A program made the translations under genes and the position numbers. Below are positions 7,355 through 16,958 of a DNA stretch of 53,702 nucleotides, piece by piece. The notes beneath the pieces are model-generated. The model was not told the DNA's origin. It saw only the letters and a list, made by a program, of their open reading frames with translations, and did no database searches. This DNA comes from Candidatus Portnoyibacteriota bacterium (GTDB taxonomy: Bacteria > Patescibacteriota > Minisyncoccia > Portnoybacterales > GWB1-42-6), in assembly GCA_028688325.1 (NCBI GenBank), contig JAQTYI010000001.1:366620-420321 (forward strand), written 5' to 3'. Positions within the stretch are counted from its first letter, which is position 1, and each line of letters opens with the position of its first letter.

Positions 7355-8644
7355 ATGCTCGATATAAAATTCATCCGCGCCAATAAAGAGGCCGTGCAGG
7401 AAGCGGCCAAAAATAAAAATATCAACTTGGATGTTGACCGGCTTTTGTCGCTGGATGAAACCAGGCGCGAGCTTATAACCAAAATAGAGAATGCTCGGGC
7501 GCAGCAAAAAAAGCTTGGCCGGGAGAATATCGAGGAGGCCAGAAAATTGAAAGAAGACCAGAAAGCGTGGGACGCGGAACTGGAAGAGATAAACGCTCAA
7601 TATGAAGAGTTGATGCTGAAGGTGCCGACAATTCCTTCGCCGGACACTCCGATCGGCAAAAACTCCGATGACAATGTTGAGATCTCAAAATGGGGCAAGA
7701 TCCCGGAATTTAAATTTCAGACCAAAGACCATATCCAGATCGGCAAAGAATTAGATATTCTGGACCTGGAGCGGGGTGCCAAAGTGGCTGGATACCGGGG
7801 CTACTATGTCAAAAACGAAGGCGCACAATTGATGATGGCGCTGATGATGTTTGCGTTCAATAAAATGGTGCAAAAGGGCTACGCGCCGATGATTGTTCCG
7901 ACGCTACTTAAGGAATTTGCGCTTTTTGGCACGGGATATTTTTCCGGCAAAGAATATAACTCTGAAGCAGATGAAATTTACGAGGTGGCCACAAAGGATA
8001 AAGACGCGCAGGGTCAGGCCAGCCGCGAACGGAAATTTTTGGCCGGCACGGCCGAGCCGTCGCTTTTGGCATATTATGCCGGAGAGACATTGAATGAGTC
8101 GGAATTGCCTTTGCGCCTTTGCGGTTTCAGCCAGTGTTATCGCAGCGAGATCGGCTCATACGGCAAGGATACCAAGGGGCTCTACCGCGTGCACGAATTC
8201 ATGAAAGTGGAGCAAGTCATTCTGGCCGGCGCCGATGTCGGCGAAACGGAAAAGCTCCAGCAGGAAATGGTGGCTATCAGCCGCGAGATTCATGAAGACC
8301 TGAAATTGCCGTATCGGTTGCTGCAAATTTGCGCGGGCGATATGAGCGCGGGAAAATATAAGGCCTTTGATATAGAGGCCTGGATGCCGGGGCTCAACCG
8401 CTGGGGCGAGACCGGTTCGGCCAGTAATTTCCTGGACTGGCAGGCGCGGCGCTTGAATGTGAAATACAAAGATAAAGACGGCCAGATGAAATTCGTTTAT
8501 ATGTTAAACAACACCGCGATGCCTTCGCCCCGGCCTTTCATCGCCATTTTGGAAAACTATCAGCAAAAGGACGGCAGCGTTGAAATTCCCAAAGTTCTGC
8601 GGCCGTATATGGGGAAATTAAAATATATTAAGCGCAAGAAATAA
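7355..8644 (+). CDS. serS: Seryl-tRNA synthetase
   Basis: This class II synthetase charges tRNA-Ser. It starts with the canonical MLDIKFIRANKEAVQEA; the N-terminal long coiled-coil arm spans about residues 25-105. Motif 2 (CGFSQCYRSEIGSYGKDTKG, about 260-280) and motif 3 (FNMLNNTAMPSPRPFIAILEN type, seen here as LNNTAMPSPRPFIAILENYQ) are intact. The length is 429 residues. Upstream in-frame codons belong to the repeat and are rejected as start. Confidence 0.97.
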   Translation: MLDIKFIRANKEAVQEAAKNKNINLDVDRLLSLDETRRELITKIENARAQQKKLGRENIEEARKLKEDQKAWDAELEEINAQYEELMLKVPTIPSPDTPIGKNSDDNVEISKWGKIPEFKFQTKDHIQIGKELDILDLERGAKVAGYRGYYVKNEGAQLMMALMMFAFNKMVQKGYAPMIVPTLLKEFALFGTGYFSGKEYNSEADEIYEVATKDKDAQGQASRERKFLAGTAEPSLLAYYAGETLNESELPLRLCGFSQCYRSEIGSYGKDTKGLYRVHEFMKVEQVILAGADVGETEKLQQEMVAISREIHEDLKLPYRLLQICAGDMSAGKYKAFDIEAWMPGLNRWGETGSASNFLDWQARRLNVKYKDKDGQMKFVYMLNNTAMPSPRPFIAILENYQQKDGSVEIPKVLRPYMGKLKYIKRKK

Positions 8645-8664
8645 AAATATAGTTTATCGAAGAA

Positions 8665-8697
8665 AAAAGACATTCCGCGAATCGCGGAATGTCTTTT
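8665..8697. terminator. Terminator after serS
   Basis: A perfect 15-bp stem AAAAGACATTCCGCG/CGCGGAATGTCTTTT with loop AAT lies between two convergent genes, serS and the acetyltransferase. It works in both directions. Confidence 0.9.
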
Positions 8698-8710
8698 GAA
8701 TTTGTTGCTA

Positions 8711-9244
8711 TCATTTTTTCCATTCTTCCCGCAGGAGGCCGAAGAGCACTTCATCGGCATATTTGCCGTTCTTGAAGATCTTTTGGCGCTGACGCCCTTC
8801 TTTTTTGAATCCGAGTTTGAGATGCATGTTGATGCTGCGCTTATTGAAAGCCAGGGCGCTGGAATTGATGCGATGAAGATTCAGCTGGTTGAAGCCGTAG
8901 CCGATCATTAATCTGGCCGCTTCTGTTCCATAGCCGTATTCGTGATAATCTTTGTCGCCGATGACGATGCCGAGCGTGGCATGGCCGTCTTTTTTGTTGA
9001 TCGTAACAAGGGCGACATTGCCGATCGGCTTTCCGTCTATCGGGGTCTTGGTTACAATGGTTAAGACAATGCTGTCTTTCGATTTGTTGGTATTTTCAAT
9101 CCATTGTCTTTCGGCTGCAAGGGTTATGGGAAGATAGATAAGCAAATATTGAATGATCTCCGGATCGTTCATCCATTCCTGAAAAATGGAAGCGTCTTCT
9201 TCTCTGACGGGCCGCAAACCCACTTTTTGTCCGTCTAGAAACAT
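8711..9244 (-). CDS. GNAT-family N-acetyltransferase (RimJ/RimL type)
   Basis: The protein has 177 residues. VGLRPVREEDASIFQEWMNDPE at the N-terminus and the acetyl-CoA loop region GDKDYHEYGYGTEAARLMIGYGF (motif A, Q/GxxGxG/A-like GYGTEA) fit the RimJ/RimL subfamily, which acetylates protein N-termini or small molecules. The C-terminal SINMHLKLGFKKEG is the usual motif B. The start has a clear AGGAGG 8 bases upstream. The substrate cannot be told from sequence. Confidence 0.88.
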   Translation of the reverse strand: MFLDGQKVGLRPVREEDASIFQEWMNDPEIIQYLLIYLPITLAAERQWIENTNKSKDSIVLTIVTKTPIDGKPIGNVALVTINKKDGHATLGIVIGDKDYHEYGYGTEAARLMIGYGFNQLNLHRINSSALAFNKRSINMHLKLGFKKEGRQRQKIFKNGKYADEVLFGLLREEWKK

Positions 9245-9293
9245 GGCATATTCCTCCTATCGGGTTATTTTATTGGGAAGAACTAAGATATTA

Positions 9294-9322
9294 ATTTAAC
9301 ATATATTTTATGACTTTGTCAA
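9294..9322 (-). promoter_or_regulatory. Promoter of the acetyltransferase gene
   Basis: On the minus strand, TTGACA (9317-9322) is followed after 17 bases by TTAAAT (9294-9299). This is a good sigma-70-type match about 50 bp upstream of the ATG. Confidence 0.65.
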
Positions 9323-9366
9323 ATAAAACGGATATTTTGCCAGGGGTCGCATATTTTTGAATGATT

Positions 9367-9375
9367 TGATATAAT
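9367..9375 (+). promoter_or_regulatory. Extended -10 promoter of aspS
   Basis: TGATATAAT is an extended -10 element with no good -35 box. It would start transcription about 16 bp before the aspS ATG. Confidence 0.55.
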
Positions 9376-9397
9376 GAAAACAATATAAATTGAACTC

Positions 9398-10681
9398 ATG
9401 GAAAGAATTCTGATAAAAGACGCCAAGCAGAATATTGATAAGCCGATCTTGATAATGGGCCGGATTTTGAATGTGCGCAAATTGAGCGCGGTTTCGTTTT
9501 TGCAAGTGCAGGATTATTCCGGCGCCATCCAAACGGTTTGGGAGAAGGAAAATGAAGCCAAAATGGGGGATACGGTGGAAATTAAAGGCGAGGTAAAAAA
9601 GGACGAGCGAGCCAAAGGGGGCTGTGAAATTTTGGGGCAGGAGATAAAGGTTTTGAGCGCCAGTATTGAGGACTTGCCGATAGACCTTGCTAAAAAAGAC
9701 CTGAATCTGCAATTGCCGACACTGCTTGATCAGCGTGCGTTGTCGCTGCGCCATCCTAAAGTGCAGGCGATATTTAAATTATACGATTTGCTGCTTAAGC
9801 ACTATGGATCGGCTATGCGCGCCAATGGTTTCACGGAAATAAAAACTCCGAAAATCCTATGCGCGGCAAGCGAGGGCGGAGCGAATTTTTTCAAGATAAA
9901 ATATTTTGACCAAACCGCATACCTGGCGCAAAGTCCGCAATTTTACAAGCAGATGATGGTCGGCGTTTTTGAACGGGTATTTGAGATAGGCACGACATTC
10001 CGAGCTGAGCCGTCTTTTACGACTAGGCATGTGAGCGAATATATCAGCTTGGACGGCGAGATGGGATTTATTAACGGTTTTGAAGATGTGGCAAAAATGC
10101 TAAATAAGGTTTTGGTTGAGGTTTTTGGAAGAATCCAGGAAGAGGGCGCGGAATTTTTGTCCGTGTATGGTATTGCCGATATTTCCGTGCCCAAGGAAAT
10201 TCCGATGGTGAAATTATCAGAAATACGGGAAATCATAAAGAAAAAATATAATTATGATATTCCCGAAACCACGGATATTGATCCGGAAGGCGAGCGCTTG
10301 GCCGGGCGCTATGCCAAAGAGGAATTCAATTCCGATTTTATTTTTATCACCAATTATTTTTGGAAAGATAAGCCGTTTTACACGATGCCGTCAACGGCCA
10401 ATCCAGAAGAAACTGAAGGATTTGATCTGCTATATAAAGGAGTGGAAATTGTGACCGGCAGCCAGCGCATCCATAAATATGATGAGTTGATTGAGAATAT
10501 GAAAAAGAAGGGAATCAAGCCCGACGGGATGGAATATTATCTGGAAGTTTTCAAGTTCGCCATGCCGCCCCATGGCGGATGGGGAATGGGCTCGGAGCGT
10601 CTCATCCAGCAGATGTTGGGTCTTGGCAGTATTAAAGAGGCAATTCTTTTCCCGCGCGATGTTAAGCGTTTGAGTCCTTAG
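9398..10681 (+). CDS. aspS: Aspartyl-tRNA synthetase, archaeal/eukaryotic type
   Basis: This class IIb synthetase has an N-terminal OB-fold (about residues 15-100, GRILNVRKLSAVSFLQVQDY) and a class II core. ALSLRHPKVQAIFKL, the motif 2 region FRAEPSFTTRHVSEYISLDG and the motif 3 end GMGSERLIQQMLGLGSIKEA resemble the archaeal AspRS branch. At 427 residues it lacks the GAD insertion of bacterial AspRS. Archaeal-type enzymes are often non-discriminating and also charge tRNA-Asn; that is an inference here. AsnRS is the main alternative. Confidence 0.85.
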   Translation: MERILIKDAKQNIDKPILIMGRILNVRKLSAVSFLQVQDYSGAIQTVWEKENEAKMGDTVEIKGEVKKDERAKGGCEILGQEIKVLSASIEDLPIDLAKKDLNLQLPTLLDQRALSLRHPKVQAIFKLYDLLLKHYGSAMRANGFTEIKTPKILCAASEGGANFFKIKYFDQTAYLAQSPQFYKQMMVGVFERVFEIGTTFRAEPSFTTRHVSEYISLDGEMGFINGFEDVAKMLNKVLVEVFGRIQEEGAEFLSVYGIADISVPKEIPMVKLSEIREIIKKKYNYDIPETTDIDPEGERLAGRYAKEEFNSDFIFITNYFWKDKPFYTMPSTANPEETEGFDLLYKGVEIVTGSQRIHKYDELIENMKKKGIKPDGMEYYLEVFKFAMPPHGGWGMGSERLIQQMLGLGSIKEAILFPRDVKRLSP

Positions 10682-10700
10682 GGTATTTCTACCATTTTGT

Positions 10701-10727
10701 CAAAACCCGCCGAATCGGCGGGTTTTG
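10701..10727 (+). terminator. Terminator after aspS
   Basis: A perfect 12-bp stem CAAAACCCGCCG/CGGCGGGTTTTG with loop AAT lies 20 bp past the stop. Confidence 0.85.
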
Positions 10728-10765
10728 TGTCGGGCGGGGAGTAGCGCAGGTGGCGCTCTGAATAC

Positions 10766-10794
10766 TTGACAAATAACTTAAAAGAGAGTATTAT
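10766..10794 (+). promoter_or_regulatory. Strong promoter of the Rossmann-fold gene
   Basis: TTGACA (10766-10771), 17-bp spacer, TATTAT (10789-10794). Transcription from here would give a leader of about 190 bases. Confidence 0.8.
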
Positions 10795-10799
10795 ATAAA

Positions 10800-10990
10800 A
10801 ATATAAGTCAATTCTATATAATTTGCTTATGTTTATGCTAAAATAGATTAGCCATCTTTGGCTGACGAATTGAATAAAGATGATTTTTACGAATCGTTTT
10901 TGTTGAGTTTTTCAGCGGCTGAGCCAAATGGCTGTCGGTTGCTGAATGTGGGCAGTAACTTAAAAATCAAAAGAATCGGAGGTGATGAAA
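10800..10990 (+). promoter_or_regulatory. Long untranslated leader with small hairpins
   Basis: No gene is visible between the promoter and the next start. AGCCATCTTTGGCT and AGCCAAATGGCT are two small hairpins whose arms can also pair with each other, allowing alternative folds. GGAGG at 10978-10982 is the ribosome-binding site. No known riboswitch class is recognised. Confidence 0.4.
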
Positions 10991-12169
10991 ATGATGGCAG
11001 GGATTTGGAGATTTTTTGTCTCATTGTTTGACTGGCGAACTGCTTGCCGTAAGTTAACCGGTCGGTCGTTAGTCGATGTCGTTTTTATCACCAATATGCG
11101 TGATGAAACGGACAGGAAAAGGTATCTTGGTCACTGGCATCCTACCAGCGGGCATTTTAACGGACCGCGTTATTGGCTTGGTGACATAAGCGGGCGGACT
11201 CGCGCGCTTGATATTACTACTGCCGAGATGTGGACGATTAAAGGCCGCCGGCGAGCACGTGAATTATTTATCTCCGCGACACGCTGGGCGGAGCAGAATG
11301 GCGCCAAAGTTATCTTGTTGGCGGCCGGCACCAAGCGTTTGTTCGAGGGAGATGAGTTGGTGGATCTTAAGGCAAGGTTTCCTAAAATTATTTTTACTAT
11401 CGGTGATAATGGAACTGTCTTATTGCTGATTAGAGAAACTTTGCGAGCGTTACAGGAAGCTGGACTTAAGCCCTGTTATTCTCGGATCGCTGTTTTGGGT
11501 CCGTACGGATTTTTAGGCGAGATTATGACAAAGACCCTGAAGGGCCTGGGTTATGAAATCGTCGGCGCCGGCCCCAATCCAGGAGGTCTCGAGTATATAG
11601 CCAGGGAGTACGGTATTACTACTTGCCGAACTTTTTCCGAGGTAGGTAAAGTAGACGCGGTGGTAGCATGTACTCATAGTCCGGATGTCAGCTTGTCTGC
11701 TGAAGGTATCAATTCAGTCAGGCGTAGCGACAAAAAACTTCTGGTAATCGATGTGGCGGAGCCATCTAATCTTCGTTACGAAGAATACTTGAAGTGCAAA
11801 GAGTTTGTTGTTCGGCAGGACGCGGGTAATGCATATTCTTCAAGATTGGAATATGTTCTCGGGGCAATTTCTTATCGAATGTTTCGTCTCACAAGAGGCG
11901 TAACCTTCGGATGTTTTGCTGAAGCTCTTTCCCTCGCTTCGGCTTTAAGAAAAGGCGATTATGTCAGCAAGAGGGACTGGATGATCGTCAATGATAAAAA
12001 TATGGAGCTTGTAACAAGGATGTTTGAGCGGGAGAGCTTTGCAATCCCCTCGGCTCGTTGTTTCGGGCGGCCAGTAAAGTCCTTTAATCTGGTTCCCGGT
12101 GAACCCAAGAGCCAGACGAGACGCGCTTCTGCATGGAAGCTGGCCATGCAGAGATTGCATATTATATGA
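10991..12169 (+). CDS. Rossmann-fold protein of unknown function
   Basis: The protein has about 392 residues. The central segment VLGPYGFLGEIMTKTLKGLGY (given by its core GPYGFLGEIM, about residue 175) resembles a GxxGxxG nucleotide-binding turn, followed by VDAVVACTHSPD and LLVIDVAEPSNLRYEEY. This order is like shikimate dehydrogenase, glutamyl-tRNA reductase or acyl-ACP reductase domains. I do not recognise the family and catalytic residues are not evident. Several ATGs (10985, 10991, 10994) are possible; 10991 has the best spacing to GGAGG. It is a single-gene unit with its own promoter, leader and terminator. Confidence 0.7.
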   Translation: MMAGIWRFFVSLFDWRTACRKLTGRSLVDVVFITNMRDETDRKRYLGHWHPTSGHFNGPRYWLGDISGRTRALDITTAEMWTIKGRRRARELFISATRWAEQNGAKVILLAAGTKRLFEGDELVDLKARFPKIIFTIGDNGTVLLLIRETLRALQEAGLKPCYSRIAVLGPYGFLGEIMTKTLKGLGYEIVGAGPNPGGLEYIAREYGITTCRTFSEVGKVDAVVACTHSPDVSLSAEGINSVRRSDKKLLVIDVAEPSNLRYEEYLKCKEFVVRQDAGNAYSSRLEYVLGAISYRMFRLTRGVTFGCFAEALSLASALRKGDYVSKRDWMIVNDKNMELVTRMFERESFAIPSARCFGRPVKSFNLVPGEPKSQTRRASAWKLAMQRLHII

Positions 12170-12177
12170 ACCAGGCG

Positions 12178-12212
12178 GGGGCGGGATTATTAATATATCC
12201 CGCCCCTTTTTA
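12178..12212 (+). terminator. Terminator after the Rossmann-fold gene
   Basis: Stem GGGGCGGGAT/ATCCCGCCCC followed by TTTTTAT, 8 bp past the stop. Confidence 0.9.
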
Positions 12213-12262
12213 TTTTCAATTTGTTATTAAGATGTTATATTGGATATAAGTGATAATCTCTC

Positions 12263-14416
12263 ATGAATTTTACGACTTTTTTACCCTTAGCTAGCGCGAT
12301 TTTAGTATTTTTTTTAGGTTTTTTTGTTTGGTCAAAGAATAAAAAAGAAAGAGTGAATTTTACATTCGCTCTTTTTTCTTTTGCAATCACTATTTGGATG
12401 TTCGGAACCTTTATGATGTTTCTGAATAAAGGAGACAAAGCAGCGATTGTTTTTTGGGACAAGTTCGTTTATGCCGGCGTGGTTTATATTCCTGTCATTA
12501 TGTTACATTTTGGCTTGGCCTTAACGAAGAAGAAAAGTAAAATCGGAAATTTTTTCCTGTTTGTCGGATATTCACTCTCTACTTTTTTCATTGCTTTAAT
12601 CCCGACAAAATTATTTGTTGATGGCGCTTTTGTGTATCAGTGGGGGGCTCACACCAAAGCGCAGTTTTTCCACCATATCTTTTTGGTTTATTTCGCCGCA
12701 TATTTGATTTCGTGGTTTGTTATTGTCTATGGATATTATAGAACAGCATCTTCTATTGAGCGCGAAAGAATAAAATATTGTTTTTTGGCTTTTCTGATTT
12801 TGGCTATTTTTGGTTCGTTGGGATATCTACCGGCTTATGGTATCGGCATTTATCCTTTTGCTTATGTTTCAGGATTATTATTCGCGGCTATTTTGGCTTA
12901 TGCTATCGTTCGGCATCGTTTGATGGACATTAAGATGGTTCTGCGCCAGTCGTTTGTTTACTTATTTTCTGTTATGGCTGTGGCGATACCTGCTTCGATA
13001 GCATTATATTTAGCCAATTTATTCTCTCCTCATTATATAACTTATGTCAGCATCGCGGCATTAGTGGCTTCCGTTTCGGTATTCTCTCCTATCCGCGACT
13101 ATTTTTATCGTATTGCCAATAAATATTTTTTCTCTTCACTTTATGACGCCCGGGAAGTTATCTCCAAGATGAGCGACGGCTTACGCTCCACTCTGGACAT
13201 CTCCGAAATATACAATTTCATTTCCGGGGTGCTGACGGGCTCTTTCCATACCAAGGCGGTGGGCATATTGAATTACGATGCGGCGCGAGGCCGGTATGAA
13301 TTGCAATTTAACAGGAATTTTCTTGTCAGCGGCCGCAGCGAGTTTCCCGGAGATAGCATTTTGCAGGAGGAGTTTGCCGAAAAATCGAAAGTTTTGGTGG
13401 TGGACGAAATAAAGAATGCTACTTACGAAGAGCATAAAAAAACGATTGACTTGCTGACTTCCTTGGGCGTGGCGGTGATAGTGCCTCTGAGGGTTAAGGA
13501 CGAAGTTTTAGGGATAATAGCTTTAGGGCAGAAAGAATCGGGCGACATGTATAACGATGAGGACTTGCGGACATTGGAAACCATTTCTTCTCAGGCCGCG
13601 ATGGCCATTAAGAATGCCCAGCTTTACGACGAAACAAAGAAATTTTCCGTTACTTTGCAGAAAGAGGTTGAGCGCCAGACCGCGCAATTGAAACTAGCCA
13701 ATGAGGAGCTGCACCAGCTGGATAAAGCCAAGTCGGATTTTATTTCCATCGCTTCTCACCAATTAAGGACGCCGTTAACCGCTATCAAGGGATTTTCTTC
13801 TATGGTGCTTGAGGGGAGTTATGGAAAGATCAGTCAGAAGGTGGGCGGCACGATCGAGAAAATTTTTAACAGCTCCGAACGCTTGATTCGTCTGGTGAAC
13901 GATTTGCTGGATTTGTCGCATATGGAAAGCGGGAAGATGGAATTTAAATTCGCCAAAGTGGATTTTGACGACATGGTCAAAAGCGTGGTTGAGGAGCTTG
14001 AGCCCAACGCCGTAAAGAAAAAATTGCAATTTACTTGGAGTGCGCCGGACAAAAATTTTTGGGTTTTGGCGGATGAGCAAAAATTGCGGCAGGTCGTGAT
14101 GAATTTGATTGATAACGCGATTAAATATACTCAAGCCGGTTCGGTGGAGGTTTTGCTGGAACATCGGGATAGGCAAGCGGTAATGTTCGTTAAAGACACG
14201 GGCATGGGCATGCACCCAGGCGAGAGTGAGCATCTTTTTGAAAAATTTGTGCGGGGTTCAGAGGCATCGCATTATCACACCGAGGGCGCAGGTGTTGGCC
14301 TTTATGTGGCCAAAAAATTGATTGAGGAGCACAAGGGAAGAATTTGGGCCGAGTCGCCGGGCGACGGCCTGGGCAGCACATTTTTTATCGAGTTGCCCGA
14401 ATACACGGGCAGTTGA
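12263..14416 (+). CDS. Membrane sensor histidine kinase with GAF domain
   Basis: The protein has 717 residues. The first roughly 250 carry about seven to eight hydrophobic helices of the kind found in 7TM histidine kinase sensors. A GAF-like domain spans about residues 300-450 (EDLRTLETISSQAAMAIKNA at its end). A coiled linker leads to the HisKA box SHQLRTPLTAIKGFSSM, with the phospho-accepting histidine near residue 499. The HATPase N-box is NLIDNAIKYT and the G-boxes are DTGMGM and GAGVGLYVAKKL. No response regulator lies next to it, so its partner is unknown. It has no obvious link to its neighbours. Confidence 0.92.
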   Translation: MNFTTFLPLASAILVFFLGFFVWSKNKKERVNFTFALFSFAITIWMFGTFMMFLNKGDKAAIVFWDKFVYAGVVYIPVIMLHFGLALTKKKSKIGNFFLFVGYSLSTFFIALIPTKLFVDGAFVYQWGAHTKAQFFHHIFLVYFAAYLISWFVIVYGYYRTASSIERERIKYCFLAFLILAIFGSLGYLPAYGIGIYPFAYVSGLLFAAILAYAIVRHRLMDIKMVLRQSFVYLFSVMAVAIPASIALYLANLFSPHYITYVSIAALVASVSVFSPIRDYFYRIANKYFFSSLYDAREVISKMSDGLRSTLDISEIYNFISGVLTGSFHTKAVGILNYDAARGRYELQFNRNFLVSGRSEFPGDSILQEEFAEKSKVLVVDEIKNATYEEHKKTIDLLTSLGVAVIVPLRVKDEVLGIIALGQKESGDMYNDEDLRTLETISSQAAMAIKNAQLYDETKKFSVTLQKEVERQTAQLKLANEELHQLDKAKSDFISIASHQLRTPLTAIKGFSSMVLEGSYGKISQKVGGTIEKIFNSSERLIRLVNDLLDLSHMESGKMEFKFAKVDFDDMVKSVVEELEPNAVKKKLQFTWSAPDKNFWVLADEQKLRQVVMNLIDNAIKYTQAGSVEVLLEHRDRQAVMFVKDTGMGMHPGESEHLFEKFVRGSEASHYHTEGAGVGLYVAKKLIEEHKGRIWAESPGDGLGSTFFIELPEYTGS

Positions 14417-14499
14417 TAGTTTTTAGTCATTAGTTTTTAGATAAATAAATTAATCCGGGGAACTGGATTTTTTTGGTTGTTTGGGGTAATATTTTTAAT

Positions 14500-16830
14500 A
14501 TGGAAGCACAATACGATCCGAAAAAAGTGGAAGATAAAATATATCGACTCTGGGAAGAGAGCGGTTTTTTTAATCCCGACAATCTTCCCGATTTAAAAGA
14601 CGGCCAAAAGCGGACCAAGCCATATTGCATCATTATGCCGCCGCCCAACGCCAACGAAGCGTTGCATCTGGGCCACGCGCTGATGGCGACGCTGGAAGAT
14701 ATTCTGATACGATACCGCCGTCTGCGCGGCGATATTGCGTTGTGGCTGCCGGGCGCGGACCACGCCGGTTTTGAGACCCAGGTGGTTTTTGAAAGAAAGC
14801 TGGAAAAACAAGGCAAAAGCCGTTTTCAATTTGACCGGGAAACGCTTTATAAGATGATCTGGGATTATGTTGAAGAAAATAAGAATGTCGCCCAAGATCA
14901 GTTAAAGCGCCTGGGCGCTTCGTGCGATTGGTCGCGCAGTAAATTCACGCTGGATCCAGATATCGTCAAAATAGTTTATCAGACATTCAAAAAATTATAC
15001 GATGACGGGCTGGTTTATCGCGGCCCGCGCATTATTAATTGGTGCCCCAAGCACCAGACCGGGCTTTCGGACCTGGAAGTGAAATACAAAGACCGGGAAG
15101 ATAAATTATGGTATATAAAATATCCGCTGGTTGGCGAGCTTGATAAATTCATTGAAGTGGCGACGACCCGGCCGGAAACCATGCTGGGCGACAGCGCGGT
15201 GGCCGTCAACCCGGAAGATGAGCGCTATAAAAATTTGGTCGGTAAAAAGGTTTTGCTGCCTTTAATGAATCGGGAAATTACCATCGTGGCCGACGAAGCC
15301 GTCGAGCTGAAATTTGGCACGGGCGCGGTGAAAGTGACGCCGGCGCATGATGCCACCGACTTTGATATCGGCCAGCGCCACAGCTTGGAAACTATTTCGG
15401 TTATCGGGCAGGATGATAAAATGACCGCGGCGGCCGGTGCCGATTATGCCGGGCTGAAAGTGGCCGAGGCACGCAAAAAAATCGTGGAGGACTTGCAGTC
15501 GCAGGGATTTTTGATAAAAGAAGAGCCGTATCGGCATTCGGTCGGGGTTTGTTACAAATGCGGCCGGGTGATCGAACCGATGGTTTCCGAGCAGTGGTTC
15601 GTGAAAATAAAACCTCTGGCCGAACGCGCGATAGAGGCGGTAAATAAAGGAGAGGTGAAATTTATAAGCGCCAAATATGAAAAGATATTTCAGCACTGGA
15701 TGGGAAATATCCGCGACTGGAATATTTCGCGCCAGATTGTCTGGGGAATAAGGATTCCGGTTTGGTATTGTATTGATAAAAATTGCCCTTCTGAAAATTA
15801 TAAAAAAATAAAAGACAATCCAGCGTTATTTAAAGATAAAGAGGATGATTGTTTCGGAACAGTGCACCACGGAGAAGAAGGGGAGCCGTCAGTTGAGCAC
15901 ATTATAAGGCGGCTGAATGAAGGACTAACAATAAATGAGAGCTTGAAACCTTTTATATCGGTTTCTGGTTCATTATCCAACAAGCCAACTTGTCCGGATT
16001 GTAATTCAAATAATGTTTTTCAAGAAAAAGATACTTTCGATACCTGGTTTTCTTCGGGCCAGTGGCCCTTCGCCACGCTGCAAACTACCAAAGCGGGGGA
16101 TTTTGCCAAGTTTTACCCGACGGCCGTCATGGAAACCGGCTGGGATATCCTGTTCTTCTGGGTGGCGAGAATGATAATGATGGGTTTTTACGCGGCGGGC
16201 AAGGAGCCCTTCAAGCAAGTTTATTTGCACGGGCTCATACGCGATAAAGACAAGCAGAAGATGTCCAAGTCCAAAGGCAACACCGTGAATCCTCTGGCGG
16301 TGGTGGATGAAAACGGGGCTGATGCCTTGCGCATGGCGCTGGTTTTTAATGCGGCTTCAGACAGCGATCTGCCTTTCAGTGAGGATAAGGTTATTGCGCA
16401 AAAAAGATTCGCCAACAAGATCTGGAACGCGGCAAGATTCAGTATATCCAATTTGGAAGATTTTGACCCGCAAGGATTTGAGCCGAAATTTACCGCGGCG
16501 GACGAGGAAATTTTAAAGGAACTGGACGCGACCGCCAAAAAAATCACCAAAGATTTGGATAATTTTGATTTCCACGAAGCGGCGCAAAGCGCGTACCATT
16601 TTTTCTGGCACAGTTTTTGCGACAAGTGCATCGAAGATGTGAAAAAGAGGATAAAAGAGCCGGCGAGCGAAGAAGATAAAAAAACCGCGCAGTTTGTTTT
16701 AAATAAAATCCTGCTTGAATCGTTGAAGTTGCTCCATCCCTTTATGCCATTCATTACGGAAGAAATATATCAGCAAATTCCGAGGCATACCAAAAAAGCA
16801 TTGATGGTGGAGGAGTGGCCAATGGGATAG
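14500..16830 (+). CDS. valS: Valyl-tRNA synthetase
   Basis: This class I synthetase has 776 residues, shorter than most ValRS (about 880), with little or no C-terminal coiled-coil. PPPNANEALHLGHAL carries the HIGH motif (HLGH), and KMSKSKGNTVNP the KMSKS motif. The CP1 editing domain is seen as EVATTRPETMLGDSAVAV. CPKH and CYKCGRV in the connective region, and CPDC further on, suggest zinc sites. Start at MEAQYDPKKVEDKIY; the upstream in-frame codons are not conserved-looking. Confidence 0.96.
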   Translation: MEAQYDPKKVEDKIYRLWEESGFFNPDNLPDLKDGQKRTKPYCIIMPPPNANEALHLGHALMATLEDILIRYRRLRGDIALWLPGADHAGFETQVVFERKLEKQGKSRFQFDRETLYKMIWDYVEENKNVAQDQLKRLGASCDWSRSKFTLDPDIVKIVYQTFKKLYDDGLVYRGPRIINWCPKHQTGLSDLEVKYKDREDKLWYIKYPLVGELDKFIEVATTRPETMLGDSAVAVNPEDERYKNLVGKKVLLPLMNREITIVADEAVELKFGTGAVKVTPAHDATDFDIGQRHSLETISVIGQDDKMTAAAGADYAGLKVAEARKKIVEDLQSQGFLIKEEPYRHSVGVCYKCGRVIEPMVSEQWFVKIKPLAERAIEAVNKGEVKFISAKYEKIFQHWMGNIRDWNISRQIVWGIRIPVWYCIDKNCPSENYKKIKDNPALFKDKEDDCFGTVHHGEEGEPSVEHIIRRLNEGLTINESLKPFISVSGSLSNKPTCPDCNSNNVFQEKDTFDTWFSSGQWPFATLQTTKAGDFAKFYPTAVMETGWDILFFWVARMIMMGFYAAGKEPFKQVYLHGLIRDKDKQKMSKSKGNTVNPLAVVDENGADALRMALVFNAASDSDLPFSEDKVIAQKRFANKIWNAARFSISNLEDFDPQGFEPKFTAADEEILKELDATAKKITKDLDNFDFHEAAQSAYHFFWHSFCDKCIEDVKKRIKEPASEEDKKTAQFVLNKILLESLKLLHPFMPFITEEIYQQIPRHTKKALMVEEWPMG

Positions 16831-16862
16831 TGAATAAGTAAATTAGTGATTGAATAAAACAG

Positions 16863-16889
16863 AGCTGTTTAGGTCAGACCTAAACAGCT
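16863..16889. repeat. 26-bp palindrome, left flank of DGR 1
   Basis: AGCTGTTTAGGTC, A, GACCTAAACAGCT forms a perfect 13-bp-arm palindrome. Bases 16863-16888 recur exactly at 19701-19726, just past the reverse transcriptase. A short T-run follows, so it may also end valS transcription. Confidence 0.9.
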
Positions 16890-16958
16890 TTTGAAAATTA
16901 TATAGGTATACATGCTATCGCTTATGCACTTACACCTTTGATTTTTTGGCTTTTGAGC

